Positions 1 through 11,670 are shown, numbered from the stretch's first letter. The stretch: DNA of 64,000 bases from Tiliqua scincoides (GCF_035046505.1 NC_089826.1:9722254-9786253); one strand, 5' to 3'. The notes: generated from the sequence alone by a model not told the origin. A program made the numbers and translations.

Positions 1-341
1 CGCAGCATTAGAAGAATAGATGTTGCCTGCAAAAAGGTCAATGCTTACCTGGGCAGGGTCGTCACGGAGCTCGGGAGAGTGGCTATCCATCATCCTGGAA
101 TTTGTTTTGGGCAGCTTGCTCTTTACTGTGGCGATGGAGTGCATCTTTCCCCTTATGGGTTATGGCCTCTTTTTAACAGACTTGCCACAGGGCTTGAGAA
201 CTTTTTTGGGTGCAGGGAAGGCCAAGCGCTAGGCTGACCTCCCCTTGTGGTGGTAGAAGTGTGGGGTGGGTAGGCAGAAGACCTTCTCCAATCCAAGTCA
301 ATCTTAGTCAATCTCCAATCTAAGTCAGCAAGGACAGGGGG
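1..341. other. Unassigned sequence left of an LTR-like block
   Basis: No host exon is recognised. If the neighbouring LTR call is right, this could be the 3' internal part of the same element: a purine-rich run just before 342 resembles a polypurine tract. A 70-codon open frame at 20-232 is not recognised as any protein. Confidence 0.25.
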
Positions 342-721
342 TGAACCAGAACCGCTCCCATGATGCCTGACCTGCTCGAGGAGGCAGGCTGGCTAGTCCC
401 TTGTCCAAACTTGGGGGCCTTGCAGGGGTGACCTGAAGGCATAGCGGTTCGGCTGACTTACCCTCTTCGGGCGATGTTGAAAGGCGGGCTTAATAACAAT
501 TGAGTTATGCCTGGAGTCGGGTGGACGCCCTATGAGATTGGGGGGACAAAGACAGCTAGGACCGTTTCCCCCATGTAGAACCCCGCACTTGGGAGGGGTT
601 TTGTTTACCCCTTTTGCTGTCCTGTTGCAATGTTTTTTATATTCAGTAAAGTGACCCATTTTAACTCCATACCTGTTGTCGGCTGTATTTATTTGGGGAG
701 TGCACGGTAAGACCTGCAACA
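342..721 (+). mobile_element. Likely LTR of an old LTR retrotransposon or endogenous retrovirus
   Basis: The block begins with TG just after a purine-rich tract (330-341) and ends with CA. It contains an AGTAAA poly(A)-type signal at about 644 in its 3' third, followed by a T/G-rich stretch, which is the usual layout of an LTR. Only one LTR is visible, so it is a solo LTR or the 3' end of an element starting before the window. It is a fossil of unassigned family. A target duplication cannot be tested at the left end because the element may run off the window. Confidence 0.4.
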
Positions 722-1356
722 TCTAGGTAAAATCCGTTCAGCTTAATTTAACTGAATTCCTCAGAGATTTTAGGATTCCAATTCTAGGTCTTCTCCAGTC
801 CCTCTTTGCTATCTAGTCTAAGGCTGCCCAGATGAGATATCCAAGTAACTAATTCAATGGCTGCTGGAAGTATTCTGCCACTTTCACCCTGCAAAGCCCC
901 ACTGTGACATCAGGATGGATCAGCCGATGGAGAGAGGGAAGCAGAGATGTCAGAGGCTGAGGAGGGGTTTGCAAGAATGAAGAGCTTATAGGAAGAGGAC
1001 TTGAGTGCAACTGTACACTAATACAGCTCTTCATGCGGATATGTTCTTAGCAAGTATATGTGAACCTCCAAAGGTAGCCTAAGGATGGAACTACAGCATG
1101 CATTAAAGATGTGGCTACTACTGAAAGCTGCACACATGCATTTAATTCCCTGTCCTCCTATAATACCTACGACAACTTGTTCCTATCCTGATGTTTTCCT
1201 GTCTCCTGGCAATGGTGGTCAATAAGACAGGGCAGGGATGGGTCCTGTGTCAATCCTTTATTCTGACTTCAGCCCTCTGTGATGTGTTGCTTGCTGCTCT
1301 TGGGCTTCCCCTGACTCTGGAGCTGCTTATCAGGGAACAGGAGAGGCTGTGGTGGA
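722..1356. other. No recognisable feature
   Basis: Ordinary mixed-composition sequence, presumed CFAP299 intron. I see no exon-like frame with splice sites and no terminal repeats. Confidence 0.4.
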
Positions 1357-1360
1357 TAAG

Positions 1361-1540
1361 AATATAAGAACTCTTCTGGATCAGACCCAAGATGCATCAA
1401 GTTCAGCAGTCAGGTTCCCACCAGATATCCCTAAGAAGCCCAAAAGCAGGGCCATGAAGGGAATAGCCTTCTCCCACTAGTGCTGTCCAGTCAGCTACGA
1501 AGTAGTGCCAGGTTACACTGAGAGGCAAACTGCCCACTTC
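1361..1540 (-). mobile_element. CR1/L2-type LINE 3' end fragment
   Basis: On the minus strand this carries the widespread amniote LINE tail that reads, on +, as an 'ataagaa...ctggatcagac' start followed by a diverged 'cccatctagtccagc' block. It is strongly diverged and has no coding part left. Confidence 0.4.
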
Positions 1541-1734
1541 TTGTGAAAGCAAATCTAGGAGGGCAGCCACAAGACAACTCGCTTCCACCCCTGCCACCTA
1601 GCTGTACCTGCACGCTTCCTGCTTTGCTGCCCACAAGTTTCTATTGATAGTCTATACTTCTACATATGTGTGGGGACTTGACACACGTGCCCATGAACTC
1701 CATCCGTCTTTCACAGCCTCTGCAGATGAACAGC

Positions 1735-2106
1735 CTCTGCAACAGCCTCTGAGTGTTGGGAGAGCTGGGACAGACAAAAGAAAATATTTATTTACCCAGC
1801 GTGTAATTAGTTTGTGGAACTCCTTACCATAGGATGTGGTGGTGGCATCTGGACTGGATGCCTTTAAAAGGAGATTGGACAAATTTCTGGTGGAAAAGTC
1901 CATCACAGGTTACAAGCCATGATGGGCATGTGCAACCTCCTCCTTTTAGAAGTAGGCTACGTCAGAATACCAGATGCAAGGGAAGGCACCAGGATGCAGG
2001 TCTCTTGTTGTCTTGTGTGCTTCCGGAGGCATCTGATGGGCCACTGTGAGATAAAGGAAGCTGGACTACATGGGCTTTTGGTCTGATCCAGCAGGGCTCT
2101 TATGTT
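1735..2106 (+). mobile_element. CR1 LINE, 5'-truncated 3' end
   Basis: Carries the C-terminal end of a CR1-type reverse transcriptase ORF (pieces reading LSVGRAGTDKRKY and LWNSLP, then a conserved block ending near 'ttacaagccatgatg') followed by the 3' UTR ending 'agggctcttatgtt'. The same sequence recurs at 12590, 36721, 41526, 45900 and, inverted, 26597. The C-terminal KxFFTxRVVxxWNxLP pattern is typical of CR1 ORF2. It is 5' truncated, as most CR1 copies are. Confidence 0.75.
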
Positions 2107-2657
2107 AGCCTTGCACAATGCTCCGGGTCAGATTTGGGGTCCCTCTCCATATCTCTTGTTCTTCTCTCTCTCCACTTCCAAATTGTTTCCAGTGGGCCAA
2201 CTGGCCAGGCATTTTCAGCTCCAGCGGTGGATGAGCAGCTCCAAAGCAAGACAGGAACTGCCCCTCCTCTTCTCCCTCATAGACTGTGCTTCTCCCCAGA
2301 AAGGGGCCTGGGGTTCAGAGTGGTTGTATAATATTATGTGCAGCTTGGAAGGTGGGAAAAGTTGGATTGGTACGATGGGGAGAAACATGGATAAGACTGA
2401 TGATAATTTGCAGAACTTTGTGTGTGTGTGTATGATTTGTAGGGGGAGGTTAAATGGATAGATTGATGACTTGAGGAACAGGTACCTAGATATTGATTAA
2501 GAGAGGGGGCTGCTTGCTTACTGGGGTGGTTGTGATACTGATTGATGTCTGAGGCAGCCTGATTCCTGTTGACTGGGAGCTCCAAAGTCCTGGCATCCTT
2601 TATTTGCATGCCTTACCAAGGTGAAGAATGCATGTAGCTGTGCCTATTTGTATAGAG
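2107..2657. other. No recognisable feature
   Basis: Contains a short GT-rich run near 2419 but no terminal repeats or exon-like sequence that I can identify. Confidence 0.35.
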
Positions 2658-3082
2658 CAGGGCTGTCCAAACTTTTTGGCAGGAGGGCCACATCATCTCT
2701 CTGACACTGTAGTGGGAGCCGGGAATAAAATTTGAATAAATTTACATAAATGAATAAATTAGAGATGGAACTTATATGAATGAATGACGGTCTTGCAATA
2801 GCTCAAGGCCTATAAAAGACCTTGCACAAAACAAAGCAGGTGTTTCCTTCGCTGCTGCTACTGCATCACAGATGTCAAACAGCAAGCAGCCCTTGTCGCA
2901 CAGCTCACATGAGAGGTCGAACAGCCACCCTCACACTGAGAGCAGTTGCATTGGGCCAGCATGGGCTCCAGCAAATCTCTGGAGGGCCAGAAGCTCATTG
3001 GAGACTGGGGACTCCCCCCGGGCCGGATTGGGAGTCCCTGAGGGCCGCAAGTGGCCCCCGGGACGGGTTTTGGGCACCCCTG
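2658..3082 (+). mobile_element. hAT-like non-autonomous element, family B (copy 1)
   Basis: Ends are inverted (CAGGGCTGTCCAAA at the left, TTTGGGCACCCCTG at the right). They are flanked by a perfect 8-bp duplication 'gtatagag' (2650-2657 and 3083-3090). The 8-bp target site and CAGGG ends fit the hAT superfamily. At 425 bp there is no room for a transposase, so it is non-autonomous. Homologous copies lie at 9647, 19872 and, inverted, 29198. Confidence 0.85.
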
Positions 3083-3094
3083 GTATAGAGGGAG

Positions 3095-3500
3095 ATAGGT
3101 TCAGAATTTTTGGCTTAACTGGCAGAGGAGGGGTATAAGAGGGCAGGGACACAACTGCTTGTTGTGTCTCTCTTCTCCTGTTGTGAAGTTAGGGTGTCAC
3201 TGTTGGCTGGGTATTAGCCAGGGAGGTCTGGCTTTGAAGACTCTTGGCTTTGTGCTATTGGTAAACCAGTAGGGCGGAGACTAAGTCAGTAGGTATTATA
3301 CATTTGGCAGGTTAGGAATGACTTACTTGGTGTATGTCTGGTATTGTTGTATGATACTTAGCTTCTTTTCCTCATTCTTTCAGTTAATAAATTGGTTGTG
3401 TTAACTTGCCTAGCTGCCTCTGTGTGTTGTTGGGTCATGACTTCATGGGGCCCTGAGGAGAGCCTTGATCCTGGGTGTTGTTTTTTCCTACACTGATGGT
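3095..3500 (+). mobile_element. Possible LTR-like block (low confidence)
   Basis: A TATAAGAG box at about 3133, an AATAAA signal at about 3386 followed by T/G-rich sequence, and a sharp change of composition near 3500 give an LTR-like arrangement. No paired LTR, coding remnant or target duplication was found, so this may be chance. If real it is a fossil of unassigned family. Confidence 0.22.
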
Positions 3501-5281
3501 GCCTGGTGAAGAGTTCTGTAGGACTTGAAAACCTTTCTCTTTGATACTTTTGGTTAGGCCTAATTAAAGCATTACTGTATATTGGACTGTGAATCGTTCT
3601 GCTAAAGGGCCAACAGAATCACCTGCAATTTCATGGTGTTTGTTCTGTATGTGGAATTTTATTTGCATATTGGTTTTTAGGTTTTCTAGTGGGGGATTTA
3701 GGAAGAGCTCTTCTACTTTCAAATTGACCATTAGCTCACCAACCCCAGCAACTGCTAACGGGGCTGAAAAGTCTCAGTGCATGTCCTGGATTCTTCTGCA
3801 TTCTGGAGACTATGTTTTTCTTACCTACTACTTTATTTTTGTGCACCTTTTGATAATTAAACTTATTGATTCTTATTTTATCAGGTGAGTACTCTTGTGG
3901 GGAGCATGTGTTTTGGCATAAGTCTCTAATATTTGGAAATTGGCAATATCCCCCACCTTTCTTGTTCCTGTTTTCTCTAGGCTGAAAAATACTTAGCTTC
4001 TGCAGCTTTCCCTCATAAGTATTGTCTTCTAAATCCACCCTGGTTGCTTTCTGAATCTTTCCCCATGACACAATGTCCTACTGAAAGTTGCCCAGCCATT
4101 ACTTTCTTGCTAGGAATGGTTGGTAGTAAATTTTAGCCATCAAAACAACCAAGCTGATAAAATCTTATCTGTATCACCACTAAAAACATTTGGCAGCCAC
4201 TCTTATTTCAGCTAGATATGCTTGATGATTACAGAAAACCCAGCATAGTGAACTACTGTACTTTGCTGAAAGAACAACCTCTTCCTCTGATCACCAGAAC
4301 ATGTGTTATCTTAGCGTAGAACAGAGGCTGATAACAAATCCAAGGCATGTGCTCTGCTGTTGTATCCCGCTGAGAAAGAAAATTTAGCTCTAAATTCCTG
4401 ACAGGCTGAATCTAAGTGCATTGCCCCTCACATCCTCCTTGGCAAGACCATGAAAGGTGCCGGCAAAATGATCACTGTATATTGTAGCCAGAAAGAAATC
4501 AAATGCTTGGTGGGTCTTTTATGTTTCTCAGTCCCATCACCATCCCTTCTGCCTGCTGTCACCACCCTTTTATTTCACCATTCATTCATGGAAATTCAGT
4601 AGTTTCAATTACAAGAAGGGGGAAACTGAGCCGGATGACTGACATCACAAACTTGTGGAACCGCAAAGTGAAAAAAGCTGTGGAGCCATCATTGTTTGCA
4701 ATTAGTATTTGACTGAATTCCCAATCTGGCATAAGGAATAGTTTTATCTGGGACTTTTTTTGTGTGGGTGGAGAGAACTGAAGCAAAAGGAACACTTCAG
4801 CTGTTCCTGGCCTGAAGACTAAGAAAAAGAGAAGCAATCCACTGAGTTTAGATCACCCAGTGTGCCGTGGGGCTAGGCAGTGGAAGACGTATGCGGTAAG
4901 TCATACACAAGCCCCTTGCCAAAATTCTGCTGTTTGGAATGGCAAATATCATCTTATTCATGCATTATATTTGCACCTCACCATTCATCGGAAAAAAGAA
5001 TTGGTTATTATACATGGCATCACCTCACCTTATTCTTCTCAAGCCCTGAGAGACAGATTAGACTCATGTTTAGCTTTTCATGGTTGCGTTTGGATTTGAA
5101 CCCGGGTGTGTTGCATTCATTCTAGAGAGAGTAAGTCACATTCTGCTGGACTACAAACACAGCTGAAAAGTCACTGCTGAGATAAGAGAACATATGAATA
5201 AGGACCTTTACTGTAAGCAGGAATGGCAATGATTATTATATTTCATTATATTTCATAGTGATTCTTAATCACTAATATAAC
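3501..5281. other. No recognisable feature
   Basis: A/T-rich, mostly unique-looking sequence inside the presumed CFAP299 intron. I checked it for coding exons with splice sites, terminal inverted repeats and simple repeats and saw none convincing. Confidence 0.4.
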
Positions 5282-5369
5282 TAAGTGCGCAATCCTAACT
5301 TACTTTCCAGCACAGGGAACAAATATTCCCTTACTTTGAGGAGGCCTCCATGAGTCCCACCCAACTGCA

Positions 5370-5947
5370 TGTCATGCTGGCAACCTTCAGTCTCGAAAGA
5401 CTCTGGTATCGCGCTCTGAAAGGTGTTTCTGGAACAGCGTCTAGTGTGGCTGAAAAGGCCAATCCGGGAGTGACAATCCCTTCCACACTGGGAGCAAGTG
5501 CAGTCTGTCCCTGGTCTGTCTTCCTGGCTATGGGCCTTCCTTCTTTGCCTCAGACTGTTGGCCAAGTGTCTCTTCAAACTGGGAAAGGCCATGCTGCACA
5601 GCCTGCCTCCAAGCGGGCCGCTCAGAGGCCAGGGTTTCCTACTTGTTGAGGTCCACTCCTAAGGCCTTCAGATCCCTCTTGCAGATGTCCTTGTATCACA
5701 GCTGTGGTCTACCTGTAGGGCGCTTTCCTTGCACGAGTTCTCCATAGAAGGAGATCCTTCTCCATAGAGAAGCTCTCTTCCCCCTCCCCTCTGCATCCTC
5801 CATTTGTCTCAACATTGCTCTCTCTCTCCAATTTCCAGATACCGACAATCCCCTCTCTTCCCCCTCCCCCCTGCATCCTCCGTTTGTCTCAACACTGCTC
5901 TCTCTCTCCACCGGGTAGATGAGCCTCGTCAGCCTGGAAAGGCAGCT
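5370..5947 (-). mobile_element. Non-LTR LINE copy with rearranged 5' part, inserted in a MITE
   Basis: Flanked by a perfect 12-bp duplication 'cacccaactgca' (5358-5369 and 5948-5959). The 3' end on the minus strand is the shared tail 'accttcagtctcgaaagact' (as read on +), followed inward by the LINE C-terminal coding region (GTDCTCSQCGRDCHSRIGLF on the minus strand). The outer 5' part contains an 80-bp-period duplication and a ~40-bp motif also found at 59590 and 63100, but in the opposite orientation relative to the tail. That arrangement suggests 5' inversion during insertion (twin priming). Confidence 0.75.
5773..5909. repeat. Two-copy tandem repeat, 80-bp period
   Basis: A pyrimidine-rich 57-bp block starting 'ctctcttccccctcccc' occurs at 5773-5829 and again at 5853-5909 with a few differences, separated by a 23-bp spacer. 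It lies inside the retroposon at 5370-5947. Confidence 0.85.
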
Positions 5948-6030
5948 CACCCAACTGCAGGATTCAGCATACTACCTGCCCTTGGCACTGCTATGTCAGT
6001 ACTGGAAAGTTGGTTAACATTTGGGCCTAA

Positions 6031-9000
6031 TAGTCCAGTCCTATTCAGCACAGGAGCAGTGGGGCTAAACGGCTACTGCCAGACCCCGTGCTGGATCCAA
6101 GCAGACTGGAGGTCTTCTTGGAGGAAGAGGACATTCATCACCTTACCCTTACCCATTGCCCCAGCCTGCTCAATGGGGCTTCTCAAGTATGTGCTGGCAC
6201 AGACTCAGGAAGCCCCTTGCCAAGCTTCTGAGCCCAACATGGATAGGATTTGCAGGAGGCATCTGCCAGTCCCACCTCCCTCTTAGGCCTGTCCCCCCTC
6301 CTTTCCACCCTGCCCCAGCCCAGGAACGCCTCCCATCACCCTCCCCGCAGCCCCACATCGCTTGGTGCTTACTTGAGCCCTGGTAACAGCCAGGGCTTCC
6401 GCTGCAGCATAGATGGAATGGCACAGGCCTCCCCAGTGATGCTGCTTGCTCTCTGGGGTGGTGCAAACATGCCTTATGGCGCATTTGTAACACCCAGTGC
6501 CAACTAAGGCAGCATTGGATCGGGATGCCCATCTACAAACTGGAGACGCATTTTAAATGTGCGTTTTTCCTCTAAGAACGATTGTGTTGACAAAGGGACA
6601 GTAAAGAATGTCAATTAAGTTTTTAAAACTGCCGCAAAGATTTCCTCTTATTCTTATTTTAATAGATTTCCAAGTATTTCAAAACATTTAATGCTCAACA
6701 ATGCGCTTGGGTATGTGGAATATGCAGCCTCTGAATGGTGTCCACCAGCCAGCTGCAGGAAGAATGCTGCTTTCATTTTTAAGGGAAATTGCTGAGGCTG
6801 TTATTGTGCTTCAGAAGCAGCCGCTGTTTGGGAAACTGTTTGAGAAGAATGCAAAGGAGGCTTATCTCCACTGGCCAGCTCTAACCTGGCTAAGAATTTG
6901 AGAGATGGAGCCATGCATGCCTTCTAGGGAAAGGAGCAGCTTGTGTGAAACTGCAACTGACACACCTCATACCTTGCAAGAATAAGCTTCATTAAGGGAA
7001 GGAAACCCTATTTTGGTCTCCTAAGGTTTCACACATTACATGTAAGTGTACACTTGTGACACAGCTGAGGAGAGCCGAGATGAAATCCTCTCCTGACTTT
7101 AGAAGCAGCGGGTGCAGCAGAACAGAATGATACTAGCAATCAGGGCTGTAGGGAAGGAAAAAAAAATAGCAAGTAGCACTTAGATACAAAGCAGAAGATG
7201 AGCCAAGCCCTGCACAGCTTCTGTCAAAGTGTGGCAGATGTCAAATGGGTGGTAATGAATGCCCATTCTATGTCCAGCTTTCTACCTGCCTTTCACTAAG
7301 TTGGGGTGAAGGAGATTTTGCATTGCTTTGCAGCGCTGCCAGCGTATGAGTGAGGGTGTGTAGGGGGAAAGTTGCAGGGAAAGATGGAGACAGCATCACA
7401 GCGCTTGAGATGTACAGTGTGAATATAATTTGCACACACTAGAGATCAAGGTAAGCAAGTGGGTTTTTGGAGCAGCTGAGATGGCTTCAGAGGGTGCAGA
7501 AGCCTTTCAGTTTACCCTCAGCGGCTTCACAGCTAAAGGTGATTGTCATGGGTTCAGAGGAAGAATGTGACAAGTTGTGTGCTTCCCCTGAGGTCAAGGC
7601 ACTTCAGCCCCTAAAAGTGTTTGGAGGAATGGATGGACCCAAGGGTCCCAATATCCCAACACCCAATGGATGGACCCAAGGGTCCCAACACCCAATATCA
7701 AGTGTTGGCATCACTGGTCACCAGCTGAAGATCTAGGTCCGTCAGAAGGGTATATTCTTCATCCCCAAGACCACTTCAGAAGGTGCTCACAGTTTTCATG
7801 TGGTACTGATGATAGCAAGTGGCTCTCTCAGGGCCCATCCAAGCAGAAAAGGGTCCATGAACAAATAGGTTAGGTGTGCTTCCTCCGAGGTTCAACTCAG
7901 CCCCAGCGTAGGAGCCTGGTCCAGCTAAATGTTCTAAGCTGACCCCCCAAACCAGGGATTGTGCATGAAGAAAAGCAAGTAGCAGGCCATTTTCTGCTAC
8001 CCACTACCCACCAAAATGCCTTGCCCTGTATGGCCATGGACAACCACTTGTGCATTATCCTCATGCTGTTATACGTTAGCAAAGACAGGAGCATGTGCAC
8101 AATCTTCAAATGAAGCAATTATTGGGGGCGTTCCAACTCCCTTCTATCACCAAGTGTAGTGTAGTTTCTAACAATAACAGAACGCCTCTTACACTCGCAT
8201 TCTGCCTTCCCGCAATTAGTTACTTCACGGAGAGGCTTTCATGCCCATTAGAGAATTCACCCAACTTCCCTGCATTTTAGCCCTCTACTAGCTTAGAGTG
8301 TGTGCCAACCAAACATATAGTAGTAAAAAATGCAAATCAACCACGTTGTGGTTACATCTAGTCTTGCTTACCATGTCAAGAACCAACTTGCAAAGGAGAT
8401 TTTGATGCAATTGAAATGTATGCGTGCCTGGGGTGCCCAGTGTCTGAGCCATCCAAGGTGAAGGCTGGAGCTATGCCAACCTTCCAGTTCATTGCTCACA
8501 TGCAGGAAACCTGGTAAAATGAGGGAAGTGATTTATCCTGTAGCTTATTAATGGTTTTTTCTCCCCACAACTCTAATTTGTTTTTAATGATTAGGGAAAA
8601 CAAACAAAAAAACAACTTGATTTTTTTTCCCCCTGTAAAGCTAAGAGATGGGAAGCTTTGTTAACAGTGTGCCTTCCTTCCCAACACATCTTCAGTTACA
8701 CAATTTCTCTATTCATTGAGCTGCATTTTGGTGTACGAAAGAGATGCAAAGCTGTAACGCTAGATAAAGAGATATACAATGCTAGACACCTGCAACAAAA
8801 AGTCTGGTTTACTAATTGACGTTTATTTGTGGAATTGAGCATGCACATGTACACGCCCACACTGTCTTCCTGGGCTCCTTAGCCCACATTTTTCCCATGC
8901 CTTGCCAATACAAACATTGCAATGCTCTCCATGTACCAAGGCCAAATATGAGGATTTTCTCACATTTGGCCCTTTGATCTTCAGTGCCCTGCTTTTTCTG

Positions 9001-9217
9001 TTCCCTTCCTTCCTGCTGCAGAATCCTCCACTTATTATAGTTTCCAGCCCTTGCTTTTCAGTACACTGCCTTCTTTCAGTCTGACTCTTGACCTTCTTCT
9101 CATTCAGTTTCCCAGCTCTCATTCTTTGTGCCGCCTTGTGCCTGCTTTCATCTCCCAACCGGCTGACATCTTCATTTCTCTTGCAGAAGCAGTAATGCTT
9201 GGTAGCATTCTATTTCC
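6031..9217. other. Intronic stretch without recognised genes
   Basis: The first 500 bp are G+C-richer and may hold a diverged MITE (a 'cagtcctat' edge near 6037 and an inverted counterpart near 6512), not firmly supported. The remainder is A/T-rich unique-looking sequence with poly-A/T runs near 8600. No splice-flanked coding frame was recognised. Confidence 0.35.
7628..7701. repeat. Two-copy tandem duplication, 37-bp period
   Basis: The phrase 'aatggatggacccaagggtc' is repeated 37 bp later. The second unit lacks part of the end of the first. It looks like a simple local duplication. Confidence 0.8.
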
Positions 9218-9420
9218 CACATCATCATCATTTATTTTTTTATACCACAACTGTCCAACAAAAAGGTATGCAAAGCAGTTTACGTAGCCAAAGGAATGAG
9301 AAGATGGTTCTCTGTCCCAAAGAGGCTAACCATCTAAAAAGAAATACAAGGGGAGCAACAGCCACTAGAAGAGACACTGTGCCAGGATGATTAGGGACAA
9401 CTGTTCCCACCTACCAAATA
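9218..9420 (-). mobile_element. L2-like LINE (or related SINE) 3' end
   Basis: Read on the minus strand, this has a tail with 'cgtaaactgctttgcatacc' and an (ATG)n end. It resembles the tail at 24945-25085 and the general amniote L2 3' end with 'GCGGTATATAAAT'. It also carries the adjacent 'ctgtcccaaagaggctaacc' block usual in this family. Diverged; no coding part. Confidence 0.5.
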
Positions 9421-9646
9421 GCACTTCAAAAGATGCTATTTGCTCCATTAACATTCACTCTGAGCGCTTAGAATGTTTGCAAACAACCTATAAAATCACA
9501 GCAGCCCAGTTAATGGCTACAACAGATCACTGTACAAGTGGGCTTGTAAAGCTGCTAGCAGCCCAATCCTTGTGCTGATTCAGTGAATGCTGTAGCAGCA
9601 CGCACTGTCGCAAATGCGCTGCAAAGCATGTTGCAATAACGTAGAC

Positions 9647-10102
9647 CAGGGCTGTCCAAACATTTTGGCAGGAGGGCCACATCATCTCTCTGACACTGTG
9701 TTGGGGGCCGGGAAAAGAAATGAATTAATTTACATTTAAAATTTGAATAAATTTACATTAATGAATTTATTAGAGATGGAACTTATATGAATGAATGAAG
9801 GTCATGCATTAGCTCAAGGCGTATAAAAGACCTTGCACAAAGCAAGGCCAGCCTTTCCTTCACTGCCACTGCTGCATCACAGATGTGAAACAGCAAGTAG
9901 TGGAGGGAGTCCTCATCACACAGCTCAGGAGAGAGGTAGAACAGTCGTCCTCACGCTGAGAGCAGTTGCATCGGGCCAGCAAGGGCTCCAGCAAGTCTCC
10001 AGAGGGCCAGAGGCTCATTGGAGACTGGGGGCTCCCTGAGGGCCGGATTGGGAGCCCCCAAGGGCTGCAAGTGGCCCCTGGGCCGGGGTTTGGGCACCCC
10101 TG
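9647..10102 (+). mobile_element. hAT-like non-autonomous element, family B (copy 2)
   Basis: 456 bp with inverted ends CAGGGCTGTCCAAA / TTTGGGCACCCCTG and a perfect 8-bp duplication 'acgtagac' (9639-9646 and 10103-10110). Nearly colinear with copy 1, but retains short segments missing there. Confidence 0.88.
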
Positions 10103-10110
10103 ACGTAGAC

Positions 10111-10690
10111 GATAGGGGCACCAGTGGGAAGCCCTGTGCCATCCCACTGGCACCAAATCCAAAAGGAGTGCACGCCAAAGCAGGTAAGCTCCGCACGAGG
10201 CAGAAGAGGAGGCAAGGCAAGGAAGGGGTGTAACAGGGCGGGGGAGGGCAGAGATTGCGAGAGGAGACGGGGACAGGGGTAGGAGGATCAGGCCCAGGGG
10301 GGCTGGACCAGTGCACTGGTATGCACTGTATCATATTCCCCTTCCCAGGCCTGGAATTCTGACACCTTTCCATTTGGATTTGCACTGGTCCAAGCAGACC
10401 CATTGCTGCAGCTGGGGCTTCCCCCAGGGCAAGGAGACAAATGTCCCCTTACCTCAAGGAGAACTCCAGCCTCCTCAGTTCCCATGCAGAACACAGCATG
10501 CTGTGGTGCTGGTTAGGATTGGGCTATAAGAGATTTGTGTTAGCCTATTCACAGAATTACTTTTCCTTAGAATCTCTCGACGGGAAGACACTTTAGTTAA
10601 ATGAACTTACAATTACAGTGCAGACGTGCCATTCAGAGGACTGGTCTTGACAGAATACCATCATTCTCCACAACAGTTCTTTGAAATTGG
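10111..10690. other. G+C-richer stretch, no gene
   Basis: Contains a 'ggttaggattgggc' edge near 10512 typical of the AATCCTA-ended elements in this window, so part of it may be a diverged MITE. No partner edge could be fixed. Nothing else recognised. Confidence 0.3.
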
Positions 10691-10808
10691 TTGGCAACCT
10701 TCAGTCTCGAAAGACTATGGTATAAGCCTACAGCCCCTGGTATTCCCAAGTGGTCTCCCATCCAAGTAGTAACCAGGCCTGACCCTGCTTAGCTTCCGAG
10801 ATCAGACA
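10691..10808 (-). mobile_element. 5S rRNA-derived SINE, 5'-truncated
   Basis: On the minus strand a 5S rRNA-like head (10724-10808) includes the C-box-like 'ggttactacttggatgggag' and A-box-like 'aagctaagcagggtcaggcc'. It runs directly into a 33-bp tail (10691-10723) that is the same as the 3' end of the LINE copies at 5370, 28112, 35559 and 40500. The head stops at 'gtctgatctc', so the first ~35 nt of 5S are lost. Confidence 0.85.
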
Positions 10809-11095
10809 ATTCCTGCACATAGATAACGTGCCTGAGAAATAAAGCATCCGTGTAGATTTTTGAGGATAAATGCCATCAGCAAGATGCTGGATTTCTGCAG
10901 CTCAAGGATCTTTCCTGAATAATTTTGTCATGTTTTCCTTCATGTAAATCATTCCAAAAGGACATTCATTGAGAAAAATGCAATTCAGAATGCAGCTTGT
11001 GTGAAATCAGAGAGAAAACTAGTAGACTGTAGTGTAGTGGTTAGATGGTTGAACTTGTGTGTGAGTTAAACCCATGTCCACAGCTCAGGCAGGAT

Positions 11096-11340
11096 CAGTG
11101 GCATAGCTAGAGGGGGTGCAAAGCACTAAGACTTGCAAGGGGCCTCGCCGCAGTGTGCAAGGAACCCCTCTCCCTCCCTTGCAGAGCCATTCCAGGCAGG
11201 GGAGAGCAAAACACACATCACCTCCATTTTGCTCCCACACCTGGAATGGCACCAAATGGCAGGGGAGGCAGCCCCTTGCACACTGCGGTGAGGCTACCCG
11301 TAAAACTTAGTGCTTTACACCCCCTCTAGCTATGCCACTG
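11096..11340. mobile_element. hAT-like foldback element, family A
   Basis: Ends CAGTGGCATAGCTAG / CTAGCTATGCCACTG are perfect inverses. The flanks 'ggcaggat' (11088-11095) and 'ggaaggat' (11341-11348) match at 7 of 8 positions. Almost the whole 245 bp is self-complementary, so the DNA could form a hairpin. Related copies are at 46404 and 48040. Confidence 0.85.
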
Positions 11341-11670
11341 GGAAGGATTTGAACCTCAGTCCAACTGTGGAATTACACAACATTTGCCTCATCACCCACT
11401 CTCCTAAGGATGTCTAGAAATGCAAAATGGTTTATGGTTTTATGTTATTGCATCGCCATTTTCTCTACATGCTTTACTGACTGCTACTTGTGCAGACAAG
11501 GAAACTGACAAGATGATGCCGTGACGTGTTTTGATTTCTATGGTAGTGAAAGAACACTTAAAAGCAACAGTGGCTGTGGCTACGCAGCAGTTGAAACACA
11601 CCACTTTGGCCCAGGACCAACTCACTATTGCCAATGGGTGGCTTATACGGCTTGTGCTTTGTTTCTCCAG

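Larger units (their letters stand above)
5285..6027. mobile_element. TTA-target MITE (179-bp family) split by a retroposon
   Basis: The left half (5285-5369) and right half (5960-6027) match the two halves of the 179-bp MITE seen intact at 21148 and 41199. TAA flanks both outer ends (5282-5284 and 6028-6030). The middle is occupied by a retroposon that duplicated 12 bp of the MITE. The 3-bp TTA/TAA target fits PIF/Harbinger-like elements; the superfamily is an inference because no transposase is present. Confidence 0.75.

Noticed and set aside
1-11670. Earlier CFAP299 exons
   Set aside because: Searched for wording such as GYIDYAHRLK and KKRLLPRP in translation; nothing convincing found.
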